31,528 bases of DNA from NCBI GenBank assembly GCA_964541895.1, contig CAZISM010000059.1, positions 1 through 31,528 on the forward strand, in the 5' to 3' direction. The notes under the pieces were generated by a model, which made no database searches, was not told where the DNA came from, and was given only the letters and a program-made list of their open reading frames with translations. This DNA comes from CAZISM01 sp964541895 (lineage in GTDB: Bacteria > Zhuqueibacterota > Zhuqueibacteria > Residuimicrobiales > Residuimicrobiaceae). Of this stretch, positions 1-7,568 are shown in pieces. The translations under genes and the position numbers were made by a program. Numbering within the stretch: the stretch's first letter is position 1; every line of letters begins with the position of its first letter.

Positions 1-378
1 GGCCAAAACAGCCGTATTGACCTGCTGCTGCAGCAGGAGCAGCGACTCTGTTATGTGGAGGTCAAGAACGTCACTCTGGTCCACGATCGCATCGCCTCTT
101 TCCCGGACGCGGTCACCACACGGGGCAGCAAGCACGTGCGCGAACTGGTCGAGATGGTGAAGCAGGGTCATCGCGGGGTCATGTTGTTTCTGGTGCAGCG
201 CACAGATGCAGACGCTTTCACAGCGGCGGCGGATATTGATCCGGATTATGCCGACACGCTTGTGCGCGGAATCGAACAAGGGGTGGAAGTGTTGATATAC
301 CAGGCCCAGGTGACTCCTGAAGAAATTTCCATTGTCCGGCCCTTGCCATGGACAACGAAAATCTATATAGATGAATAG
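1..378 (+). CDS. sfsA: DNA/RNA nuclease SfsA, 3' part (partial)
   Basis: The reading frame is open from base 1, so the gene starts outside the window; about 125 C-terminal residues of a usual 230-240 are present. The visible part begins GQNSRIDLLL and continues YVEVKNVTL, FPDAVTTRGSKHVRELVEM and IDPDYADTL, the conserved core of the SfsA family (sugar fermentation stimulation protein). The Asp of SRID followed by E-x-K in VEVK fits the PD-(D/E)xK nuclease fold described for this family. SfsA was named for a maltose-utilisation effect in E. coli and is now regarded as a DNA-binding nuclease; its physiological role is not settled. It is followed after 47 bases by the carbamoyltransferase gene on the same strand, with no terminator seen between them. 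Family assignment is firm. Confidence 0.93.
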   Translation, partial: GQNSRIDLLLQQEQRLCYVEVKNVTLVHDRIASFPDAVTTRGSKHVRELVEMVKQGHRGVMLFLVQRTDADAFTAAADIDPDYADTLVRGIEQGVEVLIYQAQVTPEEISIVRPLPWTTKIYIDE

Positions 379-425
379 GCAATTTTACAAAAGCTGCCAC
401 GGCAAGACTAAATGACGATCATGCT

Positions 426-2138
426 ATGAATATCCTGGGACTCTCCGACACCACCGGTAATCACAGCCACAGCAGCGTCTGTCTTGTGCAGGACGGCCGC
501 CTCACCTTTGCTCTTTCCCAGGAACGAATTTCACGCTGCAAAAACGACTCTCGATTTCCAAACGAAACGATTGAAACAGCTCTGCAGCAAACCGGACTGA
601 CCATGTCCGATATCGATGCGGTCGCGTGTGCTTACCCGCCTCCCCGCTATTATGCGAGTCTGCTGCAGCGCAGCAAGATCGATGTGCCGCGTGCGTTATG
701 GGGCGTAGCCGTTCGCAGGCCGGATCGGTTGTTTAAATACCTTGTACCCAATTTGCGCAAAGCGCTGCTGGATCCGCATCATTCCAATTCGTTGCTGCAA
801 AAACCGGTGCAGTTCATCGATCATCATCTCAGCCATGCCACCGCCGCCTATTGTGGCAGTGGCTTTGACGACTGCCTTGCCATCAGCTATGGTGGTTTTG
901 CCCCGCATAGCGATGGCTATAACGTCGCCGGTGCGGTGTATCGTTGTCGCGGCGATCGCATCGAATTTTTGGAAAACATTCCGTTTTATGCCACCGGCTG
1001 TTTTTATTCCGGCATTACCGTTGCACTGGGTTTTCGCTACATGGAGCAGGAAGGCAAAACCATGGGTCTGGCCGGACTGGGCGACCCGTCTGTCTGTCTC
1101 GATGAATTGCGTGCCATGGCGACGCTATTCCAGCACGACCAATGGCAGCCGTACAAAAACTGGATCGATTATATTTTTGCGCCCAGAGCAGAGGTTTTTT
1201 TATCCAGTCGCAGTGGCAGGCTACTCCGGCATATGGTAAAAAAATTCGGAGCCAGGCATGTTGCCGCAGCGGCACAAAAAATCTGGCAGGACAATCTGCT
1301 GGCTTTTGTAAAACACGTGATGCAAAAATATGGCTGCAACAAACTTGCACTTGCCGGCGGCACCTTTTTGAATATCAATGCCGTACAGGCTGTCGCCGAA
1401 CAGAGCCAAGCCGACGGCATTTATGTATTTCCCCACACCGGCGATGGTTCCACGCCCATCGGCGCCGCCTGGCAGGTCTGGCAGCAGCAATCCGGCACGT
1501 TGCCCCATGAAACCGTGGAGCGGGCCGATTGGGGATGCCAATTTGACGAAGCTTCGATAGCTGTGGATTTGGCCCGGTTTGGCGACCGGCTTGTTGCCGA
1601 GGCCGTTGACCAGCCGGCCCGGGTTGCTGCTGAAAAAATCACGCAAGGAATTATCCTCGGCTGGTTCCAAGGTCGGGAAGAGTATGGCCCGCGCAGCCTG
1701 GGCCAGCGCTGTATGGTGGCCGATCCCAGGCTTAAAGAGATGCGTCGCCGCCTGAACGAGCGCAAAAAGCGCGAGCTGTGGATTCCCCTGGCCGCCAGCT
1801 GCCTGGCCGAACACGGCCACCGCTATTTTCAGCACTGGCAGCCGCAGCCGTTTATGAGCAGGAGCTTTACGTTTTCAGGGGAGCAGCGGGCGAACCTGGC
1901 CGCGGCCGGCCATGACAACGCTACCTGCCGGGTGCAGGCGGTGACCGCGGGCAGCGGATTTTTCCGCACTTTGCTGGAATGTTTCTATGATTTAACCGGA
2001 ACAGCAATGGTCCTGAATACCAGTCTGAACCGCCATGGCGAGCCGATCGTGCACCGTCCGGCTGAGGCCATGGAACTGGTGCTGGCAGGGGTCATCGACG
2101 AACTGATGATCGAGCGATGGCTCATTCGCAGGCGATAA
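426..2138 (+). CDS. Carbamoyltransferase, NodU/TobZ/CmcH family
   Basis: A 570-residue protein matching the usual length of O-carbamoyltransferases, which transfer a carbamoyl group from carbamoyl phosphate (via carbamoyl-AMP) to a hydroxyl of a sugar, antibiotic or nodulation factor. The N-terminal Kae1-like (ASKHA) domain opens with MNILGLSDTTGNHSHSSVCL. It carries the DHHLSHA metal-binding block at about residues 132-138 and AGGTFLNINAVQ near 310. The C-terminal domain has the family signature GREEYGPRSLGQR at about 416-428, followed by LNERKKRELWIPLAAS. The start at 426 is the only sensible ATG; the Shine-Dalgarno is weak. The gene lies 56 bases before a glucuronokinase-like gene on the same strand, with a short hairpin between. 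No antibiotic or Nod-factor cluster is visible, so the acceptor is unknown; a cell-surface sugar is a guess. Confidence 0.93.
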   Translation: MNILGLSDTTGNHSHSSVCLVQDGRLTFALSQERISRCKNDSRFPNETIETALQQTGLTMSDIDAVACAYPPPRYYASLLQRSKIDVPRALWGVAVRRPDRLFKYLVPNLRKALLDPHHSNSLLQKPVQFIDHHLSHATAAYCGSGFDDCLAISYGGFAPHSDGYNVAGAVYRCRGDRIEFLENIPFYATGCFYSGITVALGFRYMEQEGKTMGLAGLGDPSVCLDELRAMATLFQHDQWQPYKNWIDYIFAPRAEVFLSSRSGRLLRHMVKKFGARHVAAAAQKIWQDNLLAFVKHVMQKYGCNKLALAGGTFLNINAVQAVAEQSQADGIYVFPHTGDGSTPIGAAWQVWQQQSGTLPHETVERADWGCQFDEASIAVDLARFGDRLVAEAVDQPARVAAEKITQGIILGWFQGREEYGPRSLGQRCMVADPRLKEMRRRLNERKKRELWIPLAASCLAEHGHRYFQHWQPQPFMSRSFTFSGEQRANLAAAGHDNATCRVQAVTAGSGFFRTLLECFYDLTGTAMVLNTSLNRHGEPIVHRPAEAMELVLAGVIDELMIERWLIRRR

Positions 2139-2146
2139 AAAGCAGA

Positions 2147-2162
2147 CCCTGCCGAGGCAGGG
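2147..2162. repeat. Short perfect hairpin (CCTGCC/GGCAGG type)
   Basis: The 16 bases ccctgccgaggcaggg form a 6-bp stem with a cgag tetraloop, starting 8 bases after the carbamoyltransferase stop codon. There is no T-run after it, so it is not a standard intrinsic terminator. The CCTGCC/GGCAGG arms recur in another intergenic hairpin at 20879-20899, suggesting a dispersed palindrome family or an RNA processing/attenuation element. Confidence 0.5.
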
Positions 2163-2181
2163 CTAGATAAACATAAATGGT

Positions 2182-2188
2182 GAAAGGA
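2182..2188 (+). promoter_or_regulatory. Ribosome binding site selecting start 2195
   Basis: GAAAGGA lies 6 bases before the ATG at 2195. It sits downstream of the earlier in-frame ATG at 2177, so the shorter protein start is preferred for the GHMP kinase. Confidence 0.6.
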
Positions 2189-2194
2189 TATACC

Positions 2195-3190
2195 ATGATC
2201 GTCCGAACACGCGTTTTTTCCCGGGCCGGCCTGGCCGGTAATCCTTCAGACGGCTACCACGGCAAAACGTTATCGGTTACCATGCGCAATTTTTCCGCAG
2301 AAGTGACCATGTACGAAACGCCGGATCTGGAGATCATTCCCAACGAACGCGATCATTCGTACTTTGAAAACCTGCAGCATCTGGTCAAAGATGTGCGCCG
2401 CCACGGCTATTATGGCGGTATCCGTCTCATCAAAGCAGCGGCCAAAAAGTTTTACGAATATTGCGAACAAAAGGGGATCGTGCTGGCGGATAAAAATTTC
2501 ACGGTACGCTACCGCTCCAATATTCCTGTGCAGGTGGGACTGGGTGGATCCAGCGCCATCGTCACAGCGACCATTCGGGCGCTGATGACGTTTTATGGCG
2601 TGGAGATTTCAAAACCGACGTTACCCAATTTGATTCTCAGCGTCGAGACCGAAGAGCTGGGCATCGCTGCGGGTCTGCAGGACCGGGTGATTCAGGTGTA
2701 CGAAGGTTTGGTGTTTATGGATTTTGACAAAAAGCTCACGGAAAGCCAGGGATATGGCAATTATGAGCCTATTGACCCCAATCTGCTGCCCAATTTATAT
2801 CTGGCCTACATGGCCGATCTGTCAGAAGTGTCCGGCATCTCGCACGGCAATCTGCGCGGCCGTTTTATGGCCGGTGATCCGGCGGTCGTCGATGCCATGA
2901 AATATTTTGCCGAACGCGCGGTCATGGCCAAAGAGTGTCTGCTGTCGCGGCAGACGGAAAAGCTGGGACAGATCATCAATGAAAATTTTGACAAGCGCAA
3001 AGAGATCATGCCCATCAGCCGGCGTAACCTGGAGATGGTCAGCGTGGCCCGTTCCATCGGCGCCAGCGCCGGCTTTACCGGCAGCGGCGGCGCCATTGTT
3101 GGAACCTACGACAGCGAAACAATGTTCAAGAAACTCAAAGAGTCGCTGGCCGAGATCGGCGCGGTGGTGATCAAGCCGGATATTTTATAA
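2195..3190 (+). CDS. GHMP kinase resembling plant glucuronokinase
   Basis: A 331-residue GHMP-family small-molecule kinase. The ATP-binding motif is PVQVGLGGSSAIV (about residues 111-123). An N-terminal motif AGLAGNPSDGYHGKTLSV lies at 11-28, ELGIAAGLQDRVIQVYEGL at 155-172 contains the likely catalytic Asp163, and the C-terminal motif GFTGSGGAIVGT lies at 293-304. From memory, the combination of GNPSDGY-GKT, YYGG, NFT and GLQDR-QVYGGLVYMD blocks is that of plant glucuronokinase, which makes glucuronic acid 1-phosphate for UDP-glucuronate salvage. The substrate could be another uronic acid or sugar at C1. The start at 2195 is chosen for its Shine-Dalgarno; ATG 2177 would add six residues. The gene lies downstream of the carbamoyltransferase and 23 bases before mutY. 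Family is certain; substrate is inferred. Confidence 0.85.
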   Translation: MIVRTRVFSRAGLAGNPSDGYHGKTLSVTMRNFSAEVTMYETPDLEIIPNERDHSYFENLQHLVKDVRRHGYYGGIRLIKAAAKKFYEYCEQKGIVLADKNFTVRYRSNIPVQVGLGGSSAIVTATIRALMTFYGVEISKPTLPNLILSVETEELGIAAGLQDRVIQVYEGLVFMDFDKKLTESQGYGNYEPIDPNLLPNLYLAYMADLSEVSGISHGNLRGRFMAGDPAVVDAMKYFAERAVMAKECLLSRQTEKLGQIINENFDKRKEIMPISRRNLEMVSVARSIGASAGFTGSGGAIVGTYDSETMFKKLKESLAEIGAVVIKPDIL

Positions 3191-3213
3191 CAGGATGTTG
3201 ACCTTTCAGGATA

Positions 3214-4299
3214 ATGAAGCCTTTACCTGCTGACGATTTTTTACCATCCTTTCGCAGACGACTGCTGGCCTGGTTTGACAGGAGCGCCAGAGATCTGCCG
3301 TGGCGCAGGGAACGGACGCCCTATCGGGTCTGGATCTCTGAAATGATGCTGCAGCAGACCCAGGTCCAGCAGGTCCTGCCCTATTATCACCGTTTTCTCA
3401 GCCGTTTTCCTGATTTGAACGCCCTGGCCCGGGCGCCGCTGGAATATGTCCTTAAAGCCTGGGAAGGGATGGGCTACTATGCCCGGGCGCGCCATCTGCA
3501 CAAAACCGCGCAAATCATTGTGCAACACTACAGCGGAGTGTTTCCGGACGAATATGATGTCTTGCTCACGCTGCCAGGCATCGGTCCTTATTCGGCGGCG
3601 GCGATTGCGAGCCTTGCTTTTAACCGGCGCTATGCGGTGCTGGACGGCAACGTGATGCGCGTGCTCTGTCGCCTTTTTGCCCTTTCCACAGATCCACGAT
3701 CGAGCGCTGCAAAAAAGAAAATGCAGGAGTGGCTGGATGTAGCCATTTCCCGCTCGCGGCCCGGTGCTTTTAATGAAGCCATGATGGAACTGGGGGCTTT
3801 GGTGTGTACGCCCAAATCGCCGCTCTGCTCCAGGTGCCCGCTGGCCGCTTTATGCAAAGCGCGAGCACAAGGCGAGCCGGAAAATTTTCCGCCGGCTGTG
3901 AAAAAGAAACCGCGACCGCACCATCACATCGGCGTCGGTCTGATCTGGCATCGCGGCAAGCTGTTGATCGCGCGAAGGCCGGAGCAAGGGTTGCTCGGCG
4001 GCTTGTGGGAATTTCCCGGCGGCAAACAGGAGCGGGGAGAGCTATTGGCTGCCACCGTAAAGCGGGAAATCAGAGAAGAACTGGGGATCGACGTATCGGT
4101 GAGGGATTTTTTCATGCAGGTGGAACACCAGTACAGCCATTTTACTGTTTCCCTGCATGTATTTCATTGCCGGTATGTCAAGGGTACGCCGCGGCCGCTG
4201 GGCTGCACCGAGTGGCGTTGGGTACGACCCAACGAGCTTGCCGAATTTGCCTTTCCTCGCGCCAATGGCAAAATCATCGAACGCCTGCTTACCGAATAG
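3214..4299 (+). CDS. mutY: A/G-specific adenine DNA glycosylase MutY
   Basis: A full-length 361-residue MutY, which removes adenine mispaired with 8-oxoguanine in base-excision repair. Visible features, in order: WISEMMLQQTQV with catalytic Glu43; helix-hairpin-helix LPGIGPYSA (120-128); VLDGNV with Asp144; and the [4Fe-4S] cluster ligands Cys198, Cys205, Cys208 and Cys214 in the C-x6-C-x2-C-x5-C pattern. A C-terminal Nudix-like 8-oxoG recognition domain follows, unusually with a complete Nudix box (about 270-292: GKQERGELL then REIREELGI). HQYSHF (305-310) corresponds to the FSH loop that reads 8-oxoG. The gene begins 23 bases after the GHMP kinase and probably shares its transcript. Whether the intact Nudix box is also catalytic cannot be judged from sequence. 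Confidence 0.97.
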   Translation: MKPLPADDFLPSFRRRLLAWFDRSARDLPWRRERTPYRVWISEMMLQQTQVQQVLPYYHRFLSRFPDLNALARAPLEYVLKAWEGMGYYARARHLHKTAQIIVQHYSGVFPDEYDVLLTLPGIGPYSAAAIASLAFNRRYAVLDGNVMRVLCRLFALSTDPRSSAAKKKMQEWLDVAISRSRPGAFNEAMMELGALVCTPKSPLCSRCPLAALCKARAQGEPENFPPAVKKKPRPHHHIGVGLIWHRGKLLIARRPEQGLLGGLWEFPGGKQERGELLAATVKREIREELGIDVSVRDFFMQVEHQYSHFTVSLHVFHCRYVKGTPRPLGCTEWRWVRPNELAEFAFPRANGKIIERLLTE

Positions 4300-4460
4300 G
4301 GCAACCTGCCAGACGTGATCTGCAGGAGCCGGCTCCGACGGCGAGTCGATAAATCAAACCGGGATGAAAAATAGTGCAAAAAAAATGTAACCTGAGGCCG
4401 TTTTTTGCATCTAATAAAAGATTATATCCCTGTTACCCATAACTTAAACGGAGGTGTCTT

Positions 4461-6524
4461 TTGCGTAAGTTGATCGTATGTTTGCTGGCGCTGAGCAGCC
4501 TGGCTGGCTGGACCTATGCCGATGAAGGTATGTGGACCTTTGACAATCCCCCGCTCAAACAACTCAAAGAAAAGTACAATTTCACCCCAACTCAGGAATG
4601 GCTCGACCATGTCCGCCTTTCGTCCGTCCGTTTTAACGACGGCGGTTCGGGTTCGTTTGTCAGCCCCAACGGTCTGGTCATGACCAACCACCACGTCGCC
4701 ATGGGACAGCTGCAAAAGATGTCGACCGCTGAGAATAATTATGTGGCCACCGGCTTTTATGCCGCCAATTATGCCGAGGAGGTCAAGTGCCCTGATCTGG
4801 AATTGAACGTGCTCCATGACATGGTCAATGTCACCTCCCGCGTCACCGGCGTAGCCAAAGCGGGCATGAAACCGGAAGAGGCCCTGAAGGCTCGCGAAAA
4901 AGAGATCGCGGCCATTGAAAAAGAGTACAAGGACAAAACCGGTCTGCAATCCGATGTGACGAGCCTGTATCGCGGCGGTGAGTACTGGGTGTACCAGTAC
5001 AAACGCTATACCGATGTGCGCCTGGTGATGGCGCCGGAACGACAGATCGCCTTTTGGGGCGGCGACGACGACAATTTCACCTATCCGCGTTACGATCTGG
5101 ATATGGCGTTTTTCCGCGTTTATGAAAACGACAAGCCGGTGGAGAGCAAGCACTTTCTGAAATGGAATGCCAAAGGGGCCGCCGACGGCGAACTGGTGTT
5201 CGTCTCCGGTCATCCCGGCTCCACCAATCGGTTGAATACCTATAGTCAGATGGTTCTGCAGCGGGACCTGCAGTATCCCTATATACTCGACATGATTCAG
5301 AAGCGTCTGGATATTCTGCACGACTATTCCAAGCGCGGACCGGAACAGGCGCGCCGCGCCCTGGGCCAGATTTTCGGTCTGGAAAACGGCAAAAAGGCCA
5401 TGACCGGTGAATATCGCGGCCTGCTGGACGCCAAGCTGATGGAAACGGCTAAACAGAAAGAAGAGCTCTTTCGCGCGAAAGTGAACACCAATCCGCAATG
5501 GAAGAAAGAGTATGGCGATGGCTGGAACATCATCGACAAAGTCATCAAGAAGCAGAGCAAGGATTTTGCCAAAAACAGCTATCGCGGTCTGGCGATGAAT
5601 TCCCGTTTTGCAGGACTTGCCAACTCGATCGTGTTTTATGTGGCGGAAATTAAAAAACCGGATGCCGAACGGCTGGACGGTTATCATGATACGCAGCTGG
5701 AGCAGTTGAAATTCCGCCTGTTCTCGCCGGCGCCGATTTATAAGGATATGGACGAAGCTACCTTTGCCGGCCTGTTGCAGCTGGCGGTGGACAAGCTGGG
5801 CAGCAACGATGAAAGCCTGCAGAAAATTCTCAAGGGCCGTACGGCTGCCCAGGCAGCCAAAGAGATGGTAGAAGCCACCACCCTGGATAAAGTGGATGTG
5901 CGCAAAGCGCTCATCGAAGGCGGCAGCGAAGCGGTGGCCAAATCCACCGATCCCTTTATCGTCCTGGCTCGCGACTTGGAGCCGGAACGCCGCAAGAAAA
6001 TCGAAGAGGACAAAAAGAACACCCAGAGCCTGCTGACACCAGCAGCGGAAAAAATCGCCAAAGCCCTCTTTGCCGTGTATGGCAAAGACTCTTATCCGGA
6101 TGCCAACTTTACACTGCGCCTTTCCTATGGCGCTGTCAAAGGCTATCCTATGAACGGCACCAAAGCGCCTTACAAGACGACGTTGTACGGTCTGTATGAC
6201 CGCGCTCTCGGTTTTGATCAGAAAGATGCCTATGAGTTGCCGCAGCGGTTCTGGGACCGAAAGGATCAGCTGGATCTCTCCACACCGGCCAATTTTGTCA
6301 CCACCAACGACATTATAGGCGGCAACAGCGGTTCGCCGGTGGTCAATAAAAGCGGTGAATTGATCGGTCTGGTGTTCGACGGCAATATTGAAAGCCTGGT
6401 CGGACGTTTTGTCTACGACGAAACCAGCAACCGTTGCGTAGCCGTACACAGCGCATTTATCATCGAAGGATTGCGCAAGCTGTATGACGCCGGTACACTG
6501 GCGGATGAAATAGAAGGCAAGTAA
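4461..6524 (+). CDS. S46 family dipeptidyl-peptidase, DPP7-type
   Basis: A 687-residue serine dipeptidyl-peptidase of family S46, exported by an N-terminal signal peptide (residues 1-20, ending WTYA, before DEGMWTFDN). Start is TTG at 4461, supported by GGAGGTG at 4450-4456. The chymotrypsin-like triad is visible: His77 or His78 in TNHHVA, Asp214 in DLDMAFFRVY, and Ser623 in GGNSGSPVVN. A helical insertion separates the two barrel halves. The residue 18 after the catalytic Ser is Gly641 (FDGN). In DPP11-type enzymes this position is Arg and gives Asp/Glu specificity; Gly is typical of DPP7, which prefers hydrophobic P1 residues. The enzyme likely trims extracellular or periplasmic peptides into dipeptides, a plausible food source alongside the OPT transporter at 17922. 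It is a single-gene unit ended by a strong terminator. Confidence 0.95.
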   Translation: MRKLIVCLLALSSLAGWTYADEGMWTFDNPPLKQLKEKYNFTPTQEWLDHVRLSSVRFNDGGSGSFVSPNGLVMTNHHVAMGQLQKMSTAENNYVATGFYAANYAEEVKCPDLELNVLHDMVNVTSRVTGVAKAGMKPEEALKAREKEIAAIEKEYKDKTGLQSDVTSLYRGGEYWVYQYKRYTDVRLVMAPERQIAFWGGDDDNFTYPRYDLDMAFFRVYENDKPVESKHFLKWNAKGAADGELVFVSGHPGSTNRLNTYSQMVLQRDLQYPYILDMIQKRLDILHDYSKRGPEQARRALGQIFGLENGKKAMTGEYRGLLDAKLMETAKQKEELFRAKVNTNPQWKKEYGDGWNIIDKVIKKQSKDFAKNSYRGLAMNSRFAGLANSIVFYVAEIKKPDAERLDGYHDTQLEQLKFRLFSPAPIYKDMDEATFAGLLQLAVDKLGSNDESLQKILKGRTAAQAAKEMVEATTLDKVDVRKALIEGGSEAVAKSTDPFIVLARDLEPERRKKIEEDKKNTQSLLTPAAEKIAKALFAVYGKDSYPDANFTLRLSYGAVKGYPMNGTKAPYKTTLYGLYDRALGFDQKDAYELPQRFWDRKDQLDLSTPANFVTTNDIIGGNSGSPVVNKSGELIGLVFDGNIESLVGRFVYDETSNRCVAVHSAFIIEGLRKLYDAGTLADEIEGK

Positions 6525-6541
6525 TCGAAATCCGTCTCTTC

Positions 6542-6577
6542 AAGGCCGGGCACGGCACTAGTCCCCGGCCTTTTTTT
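6542..6577 (+). terminator. Rho-independent terminator after S46 peptidase
   Basis: A perfect 9-bp stem (aaggccggg at 6542-6550, cccggcctt at 6564-6572) with a 13-base loop runs straight into seven T residues ending at 6577. It lies 18 bases after the peptidase stop codon. Confidence 0.9.
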
Positions 6578-6668
6578 ATTGCACCACGTGCATGTGCTCG
6601 CCGTGCATGTTGACATTAACGAGCGGAATAGCTAAATTGATTTCAGAGTGTACCAAGACAGGAATTCT

Positions 6669-7418
6669 ATGGCCGAAAAGCATTTTCTCGAGCAACGCGC
6701 CTTCACACTGCATTATGTGCTGCCGCTTCTGAAAAAGCATATCCCCGATTTCGACACCATGACGGTCCTGGAGGTCGGTTGTGCGGAAGCCGGCTTTCTG
6801 GATGTGCTGTACAAGCAGGGCATGTGCGTGGCCGGGGTGGAACTCGACGAAGAACGGGTTCGGTTGGCTAAAGCCATGAATCCGCAGCTGGATGTGGTCG
6901 TGGGTGACATAACCGACAACAAAATGTTGTCCCAGCGCAACGGCGCCTTTGATCTTATCGTCATGCGGGAAGTCATCGAACATGTGCCGGATCGCGATGC
7001 AGCATTCCGCAATATAAACCGATTATTGAAAAAAGACGGCTATCTATACATCACCTTTCCACCCCGTTTTTCGCCGTTTGCCGGACATCAGCAGGTAGGG
7101 CGGACGATCCTGGCGCAGGTGCCTTATCTGCACTATTGGCCGGAATTCATCCTGCGGCCCGTGGGCAAGCGGTTGAGGGAATACGACTATTTGATAGAAT
7201 ATGTTCTGCAAAACTATCACGACGGTCTGACGGTTCGCCGGTTTAATCGGCTTTGCCGACGATACAACCTGCAGTTCATCGTTCGCGATCTTTTTCTGGT
7301 TCGGCCCATCTATCAGCAACGATTCGGCTGGAGGCCGCGCCGATGTTTCAACATCCCTCTGCTGCGGGAGGTTTTGGTCACCGGCTGTGAATGCATCCTG
7401 AGAAAGCGCGGCGATTAA
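6669..7418 (+). CDS. Class I SAM-dependent methyltransferase
   Basis: A 249-residue methyltransferase of the UbiE/COQ5-like class. Motif I is VLEVGCAEAGF (about 33-43), the acidic post-I residue lies in VAGVELDEERV, motif II is FDLIVMREVIEHVPD and motif III is LLKKDGYLYITFP. The C-terminal 90 residues are basic and rich in Arg and aromatic residues (for example RRFNRLCRRY). They resemble methyltransferases placed near glycan or lipid genes, but the substrate cannot be named. AGGA at 6660-6663 selects ATG 6669 over an upstream in-frame GTG at 6648. It stands alone between the S46 terminator and a convergent gene, so no operon partner helps. Confidence 0.88.
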   Translation: MAEKHFLEQRAFTLHYVLPLLKKHIPDFDTMTVLEVGCAEAGFLDVLYKQGMCVAGVELDEERVRLAKAMNPQLDVVVGDITDNKMLSQRNGAFDLIVMREVIEHVPDRDAAFRNINRLLKKDGYLYITFPPRFSPFAGHQQVGRTILAQVPYLHYWPEFILRPVGKRLREYDYLIEYVLQNYHDGLTVRRFNRLCRRYNLQFIVRDLFLVRPIYQQRFGWRPRRCFNIPLLREVLVTGCECILRKRGD

Positions 7419-7517
7419 GGGAAAAGAAAAAGTTGGAGCATCGGGGGTTCCACCAGCAGGTCTGCCGGTACAGATTCGATAGCGGGTCACCCGGAGAGGC
7501 CGCAAAAAGCGCGGCAA

Positions 7518-7551
7518 CATCCGGGGTTCCTTGTCAAAGGCACCTCGGATG
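7518..7551. terminator. Candidate bidirectional hairpin between convergent genes
   Basis: An imperfect 15-pair stem with a GTCA loop (left arm 7518-7532, right arm 7537-7551; one wobble and one mismatch) lies between the convergent methyltransferase and isomerase-like genes. No strong T-run follows on either strand, so a terminator role is a guess from position. Confidence 0.35.
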
Positions 7552-7568
7552 CCTGCGCTTTCAAAAAT

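Noticed and set aside
4422..6449. Very long minus-strand open frame (675 codons) opposite the S46 peptidase
   Set aside because: It is fully antisense to a gene with intact catalytic motifs, its translation looks like a low-complexity shadow without domain features, and it has no ribosome binding site.
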